Assembly (NCBI GenBank): GCA_009775265.1
Contig: VSPG01000004.1
Coordinates: forward strand, 1-64,000
Reading direction: 5' to 3'
Origin: Muribaculaceae bacterium
GTDB lineage: Bacteria > Bacteroidota > Bacteroidia > Bacteroidales > Muribaculaceae
Length of the DNA: 64,000 bases
Shown: piece by piece, positions 16,089 through 24,324 of the stretch
Numbering within the stretch: position 1 is the stretch's first letter
Layout: each line of letters starts with the position of its first letter
Translations under genes and position numbers: made by a program
The notes under the pieces: generated by a model
What the model was told of the DNA's origin: nothing
Database searches by the model: none
The model's input: the letters and a program-made list of their open reading frames with translations, nothing else

Positions 16089-18212
16089 TTATTTGACGAG
16101 GTCTACGCGGCCCTGGCATTCGGTGAGGACGGCACGGGCAATACCGCTGCTGACTTCGGAATAGTGAGAGAAGGTCATCGTGCTGGTGGCGCGGCCGGAA
16201 GTAATCGTACGGAGTGCCGTAACGTAACCGAACATTTCAGCAAGGGGAGCCTTGGCTTTAACCACGCGTGCGCCGCTGCGGCTTGTTTCCATGCCTTCAA
16301 CCTGGCCACGACGCTTGTTAAGGTCGGAGATAACGTCGCCCATCGATTCTTCGGGAGTAACGACTTCAATCTTCATGATAGGCTCAAGCAGCACAGGACC
16401 TGCTTTTTCGCTCGCCTTCTTGAATGCCTGAATTGCGCAAAGTTCGAAAGAGAGCTGGTCGGAGTCCACGGGGTGGAATGAGCCGTCGATTACGGTCACC
16501 TTGAGGGTTTCCACCGGATAGCCGGCAAGCACACCGTTCTTCATGGCCGTAACGAAGCCCTTCTGTATGCTGGGGATGAATTCCTTGGGGATATTACCAC
16601 CCTTGACTTCGTCGACAAACTGGAGGCCTCCTTCAAAGCCTTCGTCGGCAGGTTCCACGCGAACGATAATATCGGCGAATTTACCACGGCCACCGGTCTG
16701 CTTCTTAAACACTTCGCGAAGTTCGACAGGCTTGGTAATTGCTTCTTTATATGTAACCTGGGGCTGACCCTGGTTGCATTCAACCTTAAACTCACGACGC
16801 AGACGGTCGATAATGATGTCGAGGTGGAGCTCACCCATACCGCTGATGACGGTCTGACCTGTTTCCTCATTGGTTTCAACACGGAATGTCGGGTCTTCCT
16901 CAGCAAGTTTCTGCAGGCCAACGCCGAGTTTGTCAAGGTCTTTCTGAGTCTTGGGCTCAACAGCGATACCGATAACGGGATCAGGGAATTCCATAGATTC
17001 GAGCACGATGGGTGCGTCTTCTGCACAAAGGGTGTCTCCGGTGCGAATGTCCTTGAAGCCTACGCCTGCGCCAATATCGCCGCAACCGATTTTCTCCATA
17101 GGATTCTGCTTGTTGGAGTGCATCTGGAAAAGACGGCTGACACGTTCTTTTTTGCCGCTGCGCGCATTGAGGACATAGCTGCCGGCAACGACATCACCGG
17201 AGTACACGCGGAAGAATGTCAGACGGCCGACATAGGGATCGGTGGCAATCTTGAACGCCAATGCGCACATGGGCGCTTCGGGCGAAGGTTCGCGTGTAAC
17301 CACTTCCTCGGGGTTGTCCACAGAATGACCTTCCACCACGCCGGAATCGACAGGAGAAGGAAGGTATGCGCAAACGTTGTCGAGCAGACACTGAACGCCT
17401 TTGTTTTTGAAAGACGAACCCAAAGTCATGGGAACGATTTCCATGGCCAAAGTGCCCTTGCGGAGAGCTTTCTTCACTTCCTCCTCGGTGATGGTGGAAG
17501 GGTCGTCGAAATATTTTGTCATAAGGTCGTCGTCGAACTCGGCGATTTTCTCAAGCATCTTATCGCGCCATTCTTCCGCTTCGTCCACAAGGCCGGCAGG
17601 AATTTCTTCCATAGTGTAGTCGGCGCCCATGCTTTCGTCATGCCAGAAGATGGCTTTCATACGCACGAGATCGATAATACCTTTGAAGGTCTCTTCAGCG
17701 CCGATAGGAATCTGTATAGGACACGGATTTGCGCCGAGCACGTCCTTCAGCTGACGGACTACTTCAAAGAAGTTCGCTCCGCTACGGTCCATCTTGTTGA
17801 CATAACCGATTCGAGGCACATTGTATTTGTCTGCCTGACGCCACACGGTCTCAGACTGAGGCTCAACGCCGCCTACGGCGCAGAACGTAGCCACCGCACC
17901 ATCGAGCACACGGAGCGAGCGCTCCACTTCGACGGTGAAGTCGACGTGTCCCGGAGTGTCAATCAGGTTGATTTTGTATTTTTCGTCGTTGTACTTCCAA
18001 AATGCCGTTGTCGCGGCGGAAGTGATGGTGATACCACGCTCCTGCTCCTGCTCCATCCAGTCCATGGTGGCGGCGCCATCGTGCACTTCACCGATTTTGT
18101 GAGTCAGACCGGTGTAGAAGAGGATACGCTCCGACGTAGTGGTCTTACCGGCATCGATGTGAGCCATGATACCGATGTTGCGGGTAAATTTGAGCTGTTC
18201 GTCTTTAGCCAT
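16089..18212 (-). CDS. fusA: Elongation factor G
   Basis: EF-G (707 residues) is the GTPase that drives translocation. G1 is AHIDAGKTT (about 17-25), G3 is DTPGHVDF (about 86-93), and G4 is NKMD (about 140). The translational GTPase signature ATMDWMEQEQERGITITSAA precedes G3, and the C-terminal domains IV-V contain GHYEVSS-like FSHYSEVSSGIARAVLTECQ. The start is supported by MAKDEQLKFTRNIGIMAHID. It belongs to the canonical bacterial EF-G type and lies between rpsG and rpsJ. Many Bacteroidota carry a second EF-G paralogue elsewhere. Confidence 0.98.
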   Translation of the reverse strand: MAKDEQLKFTRNIGIMAHIDAGKTTTSERILFYTGLTHKIGEVHDGAATMDWMEQEQERGITITSAATTAFWKYNDEKYKINLIDTPGHVDFTVEVERSLRVLDGAVATFCAVGGVEPQSETVWRQADKYNVPRIGYVNKMDRSGANFFEVVRQLKDVLGANPCPIQIPIGAEETFKGIIDLVRMKAIFWHDESMGADYTMEEIPAGLVDEAEEWRDKMLEKIAEFDDDLMTKYFDDPSTITEEEVKKALRKGTLAMEIVPMTLGSSFKNKGVQCLLDNVCAYLPSPVDSGVVEGHSVDNPEEVVTREPSPEAPMCALAFKIATDPYVGRLTFFRVYSGDVVAGSYVLNARSGKKERVSRLFQMHSNKQNPMEKIGCGDIGAGVGFKDIRTGDTLCAEDAPIVLESMEFPDPVIGIAVEPKTQKDLDKLGVGLQKLAEEDPTFRVETNEETGQTVISGMGELHLDIIIDRLRREFKVECNQGQPQVTYKEAITKPVELREVFKKQTGGRGKFADIIVRVEPADEGFEGGLQFVDEVKGGNIPKEFIPSIQKGFVTAMKNGVLAGYPVETLKVTVIDGSFHPVDSDQLSFELCAIQAFKKASEKAGPVLLEPIMKIEVVTPEESMGDVISDLNKRRGQVEGMETSRSGARVVKAKAPLAEMFGYVTALRTITSGRATSTMTFSHYSEVSSGIARAVLTECQGRVDLVK

Positions 18213-18240
18213 TTTGCGTTAGGATTGGTCAATGAAACAA

Positions 18241-18717
18241 TTAGAAGCGGAAGTGTGCGAATGCGCGGTTAGCTTCTGCCATTTTGTGCATATCCTCTTT
18301 GCGCTTGAACGCGCCGCCCTGCTCATTGTAGGCATCTACGATTTCAGCAGCGAGTTTGTCGGCCATAGTCTTGCCGCCACGCTTGCGGGCATAGAGGATG
18401 AGGTTTTTCATTGATATTGACTCCTTGCGGTCAGAACGGATTTCGGTAGGTACCTGGAAGGTGGCACCGCCAACACGGCGGCTCTTCACCTCCACCTGGG
18501 GAGTTACATTCTCGAGGGCCTTTTTCCATATTTCGAGGGCAGTCATTTCCTCGTTGGGAAGCTTCGACTTAACATTGTCGAGAGCCGTATAGAAAATATC
18601 GAACGCCGTGTTCTTTTTTCCATCATACATAAGGTGGTTTACAAACTTTGCCACACGTACGTCGCCGAACACGGGATCGGGAAGGATTTGGCGCTTCTTA
18701 GGCTTAGCCTTTCTCAT
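18241..18717 (-). CDS. rpsG: Ribosomal protein S7
   Basis: S7 (158 residues) initiates assembly of the 30S head and in E. coli represses the str operon. Features are the basic start RKAKPKKRQILPDPVFGDVR, KFVNHLMYDGKKNTAFDIFY and RRVGGATFQVPTEIRSDRK. It is separated from rpsL by 178 bases that include a weak terminator-like hairpin. Confidence 0.98.
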   Translation of the reverse strand: MRKAKPKKRQILPDPVFGDVRVAKFVNHLMYDGKKNTAFDIFYTALDNVKSKLPNEEMTALEIWKKALENVTPQVEVKSRRVGGATFQVPTEIRSDRKESISMKNLILYARKRGGKTMADKLAAEIVDAYNEQGGAFKRKEDMHKMAEANRAFAHFRF

Positions 18718-18821
18718 TTTAATCAGTGCGTTGTGTTTTCAGATTGCTTGGTTGTGCTCCTCTAATGCTTCAGCCGCATCCTCCGATGCCGACTTACTCA
18801 ACCGGACAGCTTTCAAGAATC

Positions 18822-18855
18822 AAAAAACGAGTTTAAATGAATTAATTAAATCTCG
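18822..18855 (-). promoter_or_regulatory. Weak terminator-like hairpin between rpsL and rpsG
   Basis: On the minus strand CGAG-A-TTTAA pairs with TTAAA-CTCG and is followed by six T residues. The stem is AT-rich and weak, so it may lower transcription beyond rpsL rather than stop it. The 178-base spacer also has a small GCATC/GATGC hairpin. Confidence 0.35.
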
Positions 18856-18895
18856 CGGTGCGTTCAGTTAACTTCACTCGATTGCCAAAACCGAA

Positions 18896-19285
18896 TTACT
18901 TCTTGGCTGCACCGGCCTTGGGACGCTTGGCCCCGTACTTGGAACGACGCTGCGTGCGGTCTTTCACGCCGGAGGTGTCAAGCGTGCCGCGTACGATATG
19001 GTAGCGAACACCGGGGAGGTCCTTCACACGACCGCCACGAACAAGCACAATGCTATGTTCCTGAAGGTTGTGACCTTCGCCGGGGATATAGGAGTTCACT
19101 TCTTTACCGTTGGTGAGACGCACACGTGCCACCTTACGCATTGCCGAGTTCGGCTTTTTGGGGGTGGTGGTGTACACACGCACGCACACGCCACGACGCT
19201 GGGGGCAGCTGTCGAGAGCGGGGCTTTTGCTCTTGTCCACGAGCGCCACGCGACCCTTACGTACTAATTGCTGAATAGTAGGCAT
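18896..19285 (-). CDS. rpsL: Ribosomal protein S12
   Basis: S12 (129 residues) controls decoding accuracy. The family is recognised by PTIQQLVRKGRVALVDKSKS, CPQRRGVCVRVYTTTPKKPN and RVKDLPGVRYHIVRGTLDTS. The two Lys positions whose change gives streptomycin resistance (in TPKKPNS and GRVKDLPG) carry Lys, so the sequence looks like the sensitive form. It is the first gene of the run, 140 bases downstream of a strong promoter. Confidence 0.98.
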   Translation of the reverse strand: MPTIQQLVRKGRVALVDKSKSPALDSCPQRRGVCVRVYTTTPKKPNSAMRKVARVRLTNGKEVNSYIPGEGHNLQEHSIVLVRGGRVKDLPGVRYHIVRGTLDTSGVKDRTQRRSKYGAKRPKAGAAKK

Positions 19286-19368
19286 CTTAGTTGTTTGGTT
19301 TAACTTTGGTTTATTTCTTCTTATTCTTTTGTTTTCTATATCGACTTGACACGCACATCAAACGCCCC

Positions 19369-19401
19369 GTATCGCCGTAACTGTCACGCAGTTAGCGATA
19401 C
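19369..19401 (-). promoter_or_regulatory. Stable hairpin in the rpsL leader
   Basis: GTATCGC pairs with GCGATAC and TAACTG with CAGTTA around a 5-base loop, with a 2-base bulge, 13 bp in all. It lies in the roughly 140-base 5' untranslated region of the ribosomal operon, so it is placed where a leader element could act. No T-run follows, so it is not a terminator. Confidence 0.5.
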
Positions 19402-19431
19402 ACGAAGCGCCAATACGCCATAAAATCGATG

Positions 19432-19464
19432 CAAAATTAGCAATTAATCCGCTATTATGCAAAC
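19432..19464 (-). promoter_or_regulatory. Promoter of the rpsL-rplQ run
   Basis: On the minus strand TTTG is followed after 20 bases by TAATTTTGC, an excellent match to the Bacteroidota promoter form. Transcription would start near 19426. It is the only strong promoter I see ahead of the 33-gene run. Confidence 0.8.
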
Positions 19465-19806
19465 ATTTCCGCTTTTTTCTGCCGATATTTTTTTCGCCTA
19501 TAAATCCGGCGTATATTAACAATAGAAACGAGACCCACTTTCAGACAACAAATAGAACAAACACACAAACAATGACACTCAGACCTCCGAATCTGACATT
19601 ATTATATAACGCCCCACCCCCGACGGCCGCACCATCACTCAACCCATTCTCACGCAAGACATGCCATACCTGAACTGTCGGCCGCCGCAGAACACAAGCC
19701 ATCTAATGCAAAACACAAACAAATGCACCAATTAACGGCAATTTTGACCAATATACTTTCTAATTTTGCATTTTTACAGCCTTTTCTGAATTTTTTCTCT
19801 TTAAAA
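19465..19806. other. Intergenic stretch without a recognisable gene
   Basis: Between the rpsL promoter and the tRNA-Val promoter there is about 340 bases. I see only a 33-codon plus-strand frame (19572-19673) of biased composition and no ribosome binding site, and an isolated TAATTTTGC near 19761 without a TTTG at the right distance. Nothing else is supported. Confidence 0.6.
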
Positions 19807-19839
19807 TTTTGGTAGTCTCAAAAAAGGTCGTACCTTTGC
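19807..19839 (+). promoter_or_regulatory. Promoter of tRNA-Val
   Basis: TTTTG at 19807-19811 and TACCTTTGC at 19831-19839 are separated by 19 bases. The predicted start is about 12 bases before the tRNA. Confidence 0.75.
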
Positions 19840-19857
19840 AGCGCTTTCAGCGATAAC

Positions 19858-19932
19858 GGGCGCTTAGCTCAGCTGGTTCAGAGCGTCTGCCTTACAAGCA
19901 GAGGGTCGGGGGTTCGAATCCCTCAGCGCCCA
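19858..19932 (+). tRNA. tRNA-Val (anticodon TAC)
   Basis: The 75-base cloverleaf has an acceptor stem GGGCGCT/AGCGCCC, a D arm TAGCTCAGCTGGTTCAGAGC, an anticodon loop with TAC between TCTGC and GCAGA, and a T arm with GGTTCGAATCC. The anticodon reads valine codons. The 3' CCA is not encoded, so it must be added by the CCA enzyme. It has its own promoter and terminator, so it is a single transcription unit. Confidence 0.95.
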
Positions 19933-19959
19933 CTAATCATTTTCTCTATATATCGTCCA

Positions 19960-19988
19960 ATCTTGGCTTCAACGGCCGAGATTTTTTA
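19960..19988 (+). terminator. Terminator after tRNA-Val
   Basis: ATCTTGGC pairs with GCCGAGAT and six or more T residues follow on the plus strand. It lies about 28 bases after the tRNA and faces the convergent lipoprotein gene. Confidence 0.8.
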
Positions 19989-20007
19989 TTTATACCCGCC
20001 CCCTGCT

Positions 20008-20973
20008 CTATTTCCCGACATATCGGGACAGACGCAAAACATCATCTGACGAATACCACTTTGGCGAAAGGAGTTCCGAAAGCGGTATTTCAGGGTATCG
20101 TTCCATATATGAGCGAACAATGCGATAGCCTATAAATCTGCCGGCCCGGCCCGGAGTGCGGGACGAAAGCAGAGTCGTGTACGGAGCAGGCGACACCAGA
20201 CGAGAAGCATCCGAAGGAAGCGTACTATAAATCAACCCCTTGGATACAAGCACACGCCACATTTCACCTTCGCGGCTTAACAGCTCGGAATACTCATCAT
20301 CACCATAACCTAAAACCTGCGCATCAGAGCCGCCGACAAGCCGCCGACAGGCCTCGACCAGAGCACCTTCATACAGCATACGGGACAATGCCGTAGAACC
20401 TTCTTTGCGCACATAGGGTATGGAAACCGCTACAATAGCCTCGGCCATATCATAAGGCAGGCGCCCAGGGGTCTTTGCACGGCGCAAATAGGGAGCAAGG
20501 TGGCTATAACCGGCATAACTCTCGCCAAGGTAATGGTTTAGCGCCACGAGCATGACGCTATCGCAGAAAACAATACTTTCAGGCCTACCCCATACGACCG
20601 CCGCATAGCGCCGCTGTGGAAGCGCCAGACCCTCGGCCGCCGCACGCGAAAGCATATTTCCGAGATCGCGCTCAATACATCCGAGAGAAGCATATACGCT
20701 GTCGACATCGGGTGTAAAAACGCTGACAGCCGGAGAATTCGCCCATGCCACCAATGACGAATCGGACGCATCCGCGCCCATCACCGTCATAAAAGCCTCC
20801 ACTTCCGGCCGCATACTCTCCGGAAGCACAGGCCGGTCTTCATATCCTGCAAAATAATCATAAACAGGAGCCACCTCCTGCGGAATCCCCTCATTGCGGG
20901 ACTCCGAACAGGAGGCGGCTGCCATTGATATTGCAACAAGAGACGCGATGCTCAGGCGCATGGTTTTAGTCAT
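20008..20973 (-). CDS. GldB-like lipoprotein
   Basis: The 321-residue protein has a lipoprotein signal peptide ending in AAASC, so it is probably anchored in the periplasm or outer membrane. The body resembles GldB, a lipoprotein of gliding-motility and T9SS gene sets: a helical middle (MLVALNHYLGESYAGYSH, PYDMAEAIVAVSIPYV) and a C-terminal GRFIGYRIVRSYMERYPEI segment that is well conserved in that family. GldB function is not understood; in non-gliding Bacteroidales the homologue is retained. It starts 2 bases after the stop of the upstream GH13 gene, and the two are likely cotranscribed. Family assignment is from memory of the motif. Confidence 0.7.
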   Translation of the reverse strand: MTKTMRLSIASLVAISMAAASCSESRNEGIPQEVAPVYDYFAGYEDRPVLPESMRPEVEAFMTVMGADASDSSLVAWANSPAVSVFTPDVDSVYASLGCIERDLGNMLSRAAAEGLALPQRRYAAVVWGRPESIVFCDSVMLVALNHYLGESYAGYSHLAPYLRRAKTPGRLPYDMAEAIVAVSIPYVRKEGSTALSRMLYEGALVEACRRLVGGSDAQVLGYGDDEYSELLSREGEMWRVLVSKGLIYSTLPSDASRLVSPAPYTTLLSSRTPGRAGRFIGYRIVRSYMERYPEIPLSELLSPKWYSSDDVLRLSRYVGK

Positions 20974-20975
20974 AG

Positions 20976-23705
20976 TCAGCGTACGGCTACTTTATAACTG
21001 CGCCCGTCCACAAGCACTACGTAAATTCCGGCCGACAAACCGGCGTAAGGCACGCGCCGGCCGCTCATGTCGTAGACCGCAGGCACGGCGTCCGTACCAT
21101 TGACGATAATCTCACCGACGCCGCCTACCACGCTCACATTAGAGCCATCTGCCACGGCGTCGTCGATTCCGCTGAGTCCTTTTGTCGCATAAATCGCAAA
21201 ACTATTGGCGGGAACATTAAGACGCAACGCTCCGCCCGAACCGCTCAGCGAAGGATTGGCAAAACCCTCGCACGCGTATATCAGCTCGGCATTGGAAACG
21301 TCGAGAGCCACACCGCTGACGGTCACGTCCTGCGCAGCCTTAGTGGAAGGGTTGAAGAATGCCACAATTGCCTTTCCGTCTTTCTCCACACACAATGTGC
21401 GTGGAGAGGCAAGGCTCGCACTCCACGAGCATTTGAAGGATGCGTCCTCGCCGAACATGGTTTCATTTGCCGCACGCAAGGCGCCCGCAGCACGATACGA
21501 CGCAAGAATATGCTTGTTTATCTCATTGTTGACGGCATTCCAGTTCACACGTTTAGGCGAAGTGTCATTGTCGCTGCCTTTTTTTGTAGTCTGGTCATTG
21601 CCCAGCTCCTGGAACTGCCATATCATCTTCGGACCCGGCGTAAGCGCCATCCATGCGCCGAGAGCCGCAAGACGGCGCGCGCGCACTCGTCCGTTCTTTA
21701 CGTCCTCCGAGCCATATGTCTTGATTTTATAGCCCAGGCGCTCCTCATCATGACTTTCTGCATAAGAAACCGAACAGAACGTGCGACCGGCGTTCGGGGC
21801 ATAGAACTCCGAAACTCCCTTGTTGTTTTCATCCCATCCCATGACGAACTGCCCTGAATTATACTCCAGGTTGTGCCAACCGATTTGCTCGTCCTCCGCA
21901 TTGGCATTCTCCTCGCGATTATCGCCGAGCAGCTCGTTGATGTGTATGGCATCGGGCTTAACTTCACGGATAGCGGCATGCAGACGTTTCATACGGTCGA
22001 CACGGCTTTGATTGAAGCCGTCCGTTCCGGAGCCGTAGCTGCCGTTGTCGCCGAGACCTTTTACGAGATCGAAACGGAAGCCGTCTACGTTATATTCACG
22101 CAACCAGTATTGCAACACGTCTTTGTAATGCTGCTCCACAAGCGCGTAACCGGGATCCAGATCGTTGAGCACACTCCAACCATGCGGAGACGTCGCATTG
22201 TAAAAAGGATTCGACGAGGCCGGATACATCTGGTACCATGGCGCAAGGCCATCGGTCTGATTAAACACAATGTCAAGAATCACAGCCAGACCATTGCGAT
22301 GGCATTCATCTATAAAGTCTTTATACTCCTTCGGCGAGCCGTACGCTTTGTCAGGAGCCATGTAGAAGTTCGTGTTATAGCCCCACGAATTATTGCCGTT
22401 AAATTCCATAATAGGCATCAACTCCACAGCATTTACGCCGAGACTCTTGATGTACGGAATCTTTTCCATTGCTGCGGCAAGTGTGCCGTTGCCGAGGCTT
22501 TTACCCTCAGTACCCGTGAAGTCGCGCAGAAGCAACTCATATATATATAGGCGGTCGTGGGAAGGAATCTCAAATGCGCTCCATTCATATTTGTTCATAT
22601 CGCGGCGCCATACAGCCAGCATCACATTGCCTTCCACTTCTGCAGGATATTCAGGCATGCCCTCATAACCCAGCCCGTCTCCTGCAAGCCATTTGTCACT
22701 ATATGGGTCAAGAACCAGTTTTGCATACGGGTCGCCTACCGAATATGTGCCGTCCACAAGATAATAATATATGTAGTCCGTGGCATCGGCCAGTTTCGGA
22801 GATTTTATCCAGAAATAGCGGTGGCCGTTGTAGTCCTGGTAGAACATGGTGTTTTCGCTGCGCACCTTGTAATCGTCCCAGGACGGAACTATGGTGACAC
22901 TTGTCTTGCCCGGAGCTGCAAAACAGAAAGTGACCGTTCCGTCGGCATTGTCCACAGCGCCTTGCACCGGCACACCGCCGGGATATTCACGCTCGGGAGA
23001 AGCCCCCACCCACGACACGGAATAAACCTCATCTATGGCCTTGCCGTCTGCCGTGGCTGTAGCTTTGAACTCATAAGCCCCCTCTGAACTTATGTCATAG
23101 GATGCGGAAAGAGTAGAAACTCCTGTTTTGGACGCAATGACCGAACCATTGACACTTATCTTTATATCTGCCGCCATTGTCGTTCCGGCCTTAAGTTCCA
23201 CACGTGTAGCCTTTGTAACTACCGACGGAGCCGAACATTCAAAATTAAGAGCAAGCCCTGCCTGATGCACATCCACGAATATATCCTTGTCGCCGGCCGC
23301 TTTTCCCTGACGGCTCCCCCCACTGTTGCGGAACACCATGCAAAGGCGGCTCACCGTCTCCGATGCGCCTACCTCGAAAAAAGTGCGTATATCACCGATG
23401 TTCAGCGCATACGTATTGGCATCCACACGTGAAAGTTTGCACTTCGGCAAATCCACATCCCAATTGGCAACAGTATGTTCCCAGTCTCCAGTTGCGGTAG
23501 TAACGCCTATGTGCGCATACACATCGTCGCCGGTGTAGTCCTTAAGCCCGTTGTTGCCGAGAGGAGAATCAGCATGATAATACAGCACCACACCTTGAGA
23601 ATTCTCCTGCAGCACCTCGGGAATGGTAGTCACAATCTGCGCCGACGCACAAATGCCGCACAAGACTGATAATGCCACAAATAGCGAAAAAATCTTTCTG
23701 TTCAT
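20976..23705 (-). CDS. Secreted GH13 alpha-glucan hydrolase with T9SS sorting domain
   Basis: The 909-residue protein starts with a signal peptide (MNRKIFSLFVALSVLCGICASAQ). Two beta-sandwich domains (about 30-340) precede a GH13 barrel. The catalytic residues fit the three carboxylates of GH13: nucleophile Asp546 in GFRFDLVKG, acid/base Glu591 in INELLGD, and Asp653 in ESHDEERLGYK. In region I the usual DxxxNH reads DIVFNQ, so the conserved His is Gln483. The barrel resembles pullulanase or branching-type enzymes, but the exact activity cannot be read. The last ~75 residues form a T9SS type-A sorting domain ending GIYVVLVDGRSYKVAVR, implying export across the outer membrane. An earlier in-frame Met at 23726 exists; the Met at 23705 is chosen because it begins the signal peptide. 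It precedes gldB-like by 2 bases. Confidence 0.88.
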   Translation of the reverse strand: MNRKIFSLFVALSVLCGICASAQIVTTIPEVLQENSQGVVLYYHADSPLGNNGLKDYTGDDVYAHIGVTTATGDWEHTVANWDVDLPKCKLSRVDANTYALNIGDIRTFFEVGASETVSRLCMVFRNSGGSRQGKAAGDKDIFVDVHQAGLALNFECSAPSVVTKATRVELKAGTTMAADIKISVNGSVIASKTGVSTLSASYDISSEGAYEFKATATADGKAIDEVYSVSWVGASPEREYPGGVPVQGAVDNADGTVTFCFAAPGKTSVTIVPSWDDYKVRSENTMFYQDYNGHRYFWIKSPKLADATDYIYYYLVDGTYSVGDPYAKLVLDPYSDKWLAGDGLGYEGMPEYPAEVEGNVMLAVWRRDMNKYEWSAFEIPSHDRLYIYELLLRDFTGTEGKSLGNGTLAAAMEKIPYIKSLGVNAVELMPIMEFNGNNSWGYNTNFYMAPDKAYGSPKEYKDFIDECHRNGLAVILDIVFNQTDGLAPWYQMYPASSNPFYNATSPHGWSVLNDLDPGYALVEQHYKDVLQYWLREYNVDGFRFDLVKGLGDNGSYGSGTDGFNQSRVDRMKRLHAAIREVKPDAIHINELLGDNREENANAEDEQIGWHNLEYNSGQFVMGWDENNKGVSEFYAPNAGRTFCSVSYAESHDEERLGYKIKTYGSEDVKNGRVRARRLAALGAWMALTPGPKMIWQFQELGNDQTTKKGSDNDTSPKRVNWNAVNNEINKHILASYRAAGALRAANETMFGEDASFKCSWSASLASPRTLCVEKDGKAIVAFFNPSTKAAQDVTVSGVALDVSNAELIYACEGFANPSLSGSGGALRLNVPANSFAIYATKGLSGIDDAVADGSNVSVVGGVGEIIVNGTDAVPAVYDMSGRRVPYAGLSAGIYVVLVDGRSYKVAVR

Positions 23706-23745
23706 CAAATAACTGTGTTTAAGCAAGTATGATATTAGAATTTGC

Positions 23746-23777
23746 GCAAAGATACAACCTTATCTCCACATCTGCAA
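23746..23777 (-). promoter_or_regulatory. Promoter of the GH13 gene
   Basis: On the minus strand TTG is followed after 20 bases by TATCTTTGC (23754-23746). It lies between the upstream RNA terminator and the GH13 start, so the GH13 gene has its own promoter. Confidence 0.7.
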
Positions 23778-23831
23778 CACCATAGACCGAGGTTTGCATT
23801 TTTTACCACACATACGGGTTCTCCAAACACT

Positions 23832-23875
23832 AAAACAAAAGAGGGGCACCGCGGCTATTACGCCCGGCGCCCCTC
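23832..23875 (-). terminator. Terminator of the structured ncRNA
   Basis: GAGGGGC pairs with GCCCCTC, extended by further G-C pairs inside, at 23841-23875. TTTTGTTTTA follows on the minus strand. Confidence 0.85.
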
Positions 23876-24105
23876 CGTATGGGCCACATCAAAGGATGCG
23901 ATGAAACTCCGAAAAGACAGGGTTTGAGTGCTCGCCGTCCTTTGTAATCCTCCGGCTCTAAGGCATCCGCCCACCCGTAGGCAGCGGCTGAGGCCCGCCA
24001 TCGGGCGGCAAAGCTTGTCTCGGCATTTCAATATAATTTGAAGAGTTTCCCAATCTACTTTGATGTGGTTTTTCTTTCTTCAAGCCCTCCGGCTTTCTTC
24101 ATTTC
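23841..24105 (-). ncRNA. Independently transcribed structured RNA, possibly 6S-like
   Basis: A minus-strand promoter and a strong intrinsic terminator bracket about 265 bases that encode no protein. A perfect 11-bp helix (CCACATCAAAG with CTTTGATGTGG) joins 24058-24068 to 23884-23894. It is followed by an internal loop, then a 7-bp helix (24043-24049 with 23903-23909) and a branched apical part with a CCGCC/GGCGG hairpin. Measured from the closing helix the core is 185 bases, close to the length of 6S RNA, and the nested stem with internal loops is similar. I cannot confirm 6S; no RNase P, tmRNA or SRP motif is seen. Transcription as a separate unit is well supported, identity is open. Confidence 0.65.
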
Positions 24106-24111
24106 TATAAC

Positions 24112-24144
24112 GCAAAGTTAAGGCATGCTGTTCTTAAATCCAAA
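24112..24144 (-). promoter_or_regulatory. Promoter of the structured ncRNA
   Basis: On the minus strand TTTG (24144-24141) is separated by 20 bases from TAACTTTGC (24120-24112), which fits the phylum consensus exactly. Start predicted near 24105. Confidence 0.8.
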
Positions 24145-24174
24145 TTTTTCAATCGGATTTTTTCAAAAAAATGC

Positions 24175-24324
24175 AATACGCAAAGAATTCGCAACTACGC
24201 ACAACAAAGCAGTGCTCTGCAACTCCTGCCTCCTTCGGAGGAATCATGCATGCACTGCTCCTGCGTGCTATTGCCGTCGCCCTCTCGGGCAACGCAGCAA
24301 ATAAAAGGTGCGGATACGAGGCGC
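24175..24324 (-). other. Structured 3' region of rpsU
   Basis: Downstream of the rpsU stop on the minus strand lie several stems: CTGCG/CGCAG enclosing GTTGCCC/GGGCGAC, and AGCAGTGC/GCACTGCT enclosing CTCC-GAA-GGAG. A weak stem followed by seven T residues ends the block near 24171. I found no separate promoter, so it is probably a long 3' untranslated region. Confidence 0.45.

Noticed and set aside
19572..19673. 33-codon plus-strand open frame upstream of tRNA-Val
   Set aside because: No -7 box at a suitable distance, no ribosome binding site and a Pro/Thr-rich composition. Too short and unsupported.
24175..24324. CRISPR-like array
   Set aside because: The stems behind rpsU are inverted repeats of different sequence, not regularly spaced direct repeats, and no cas gene is present.
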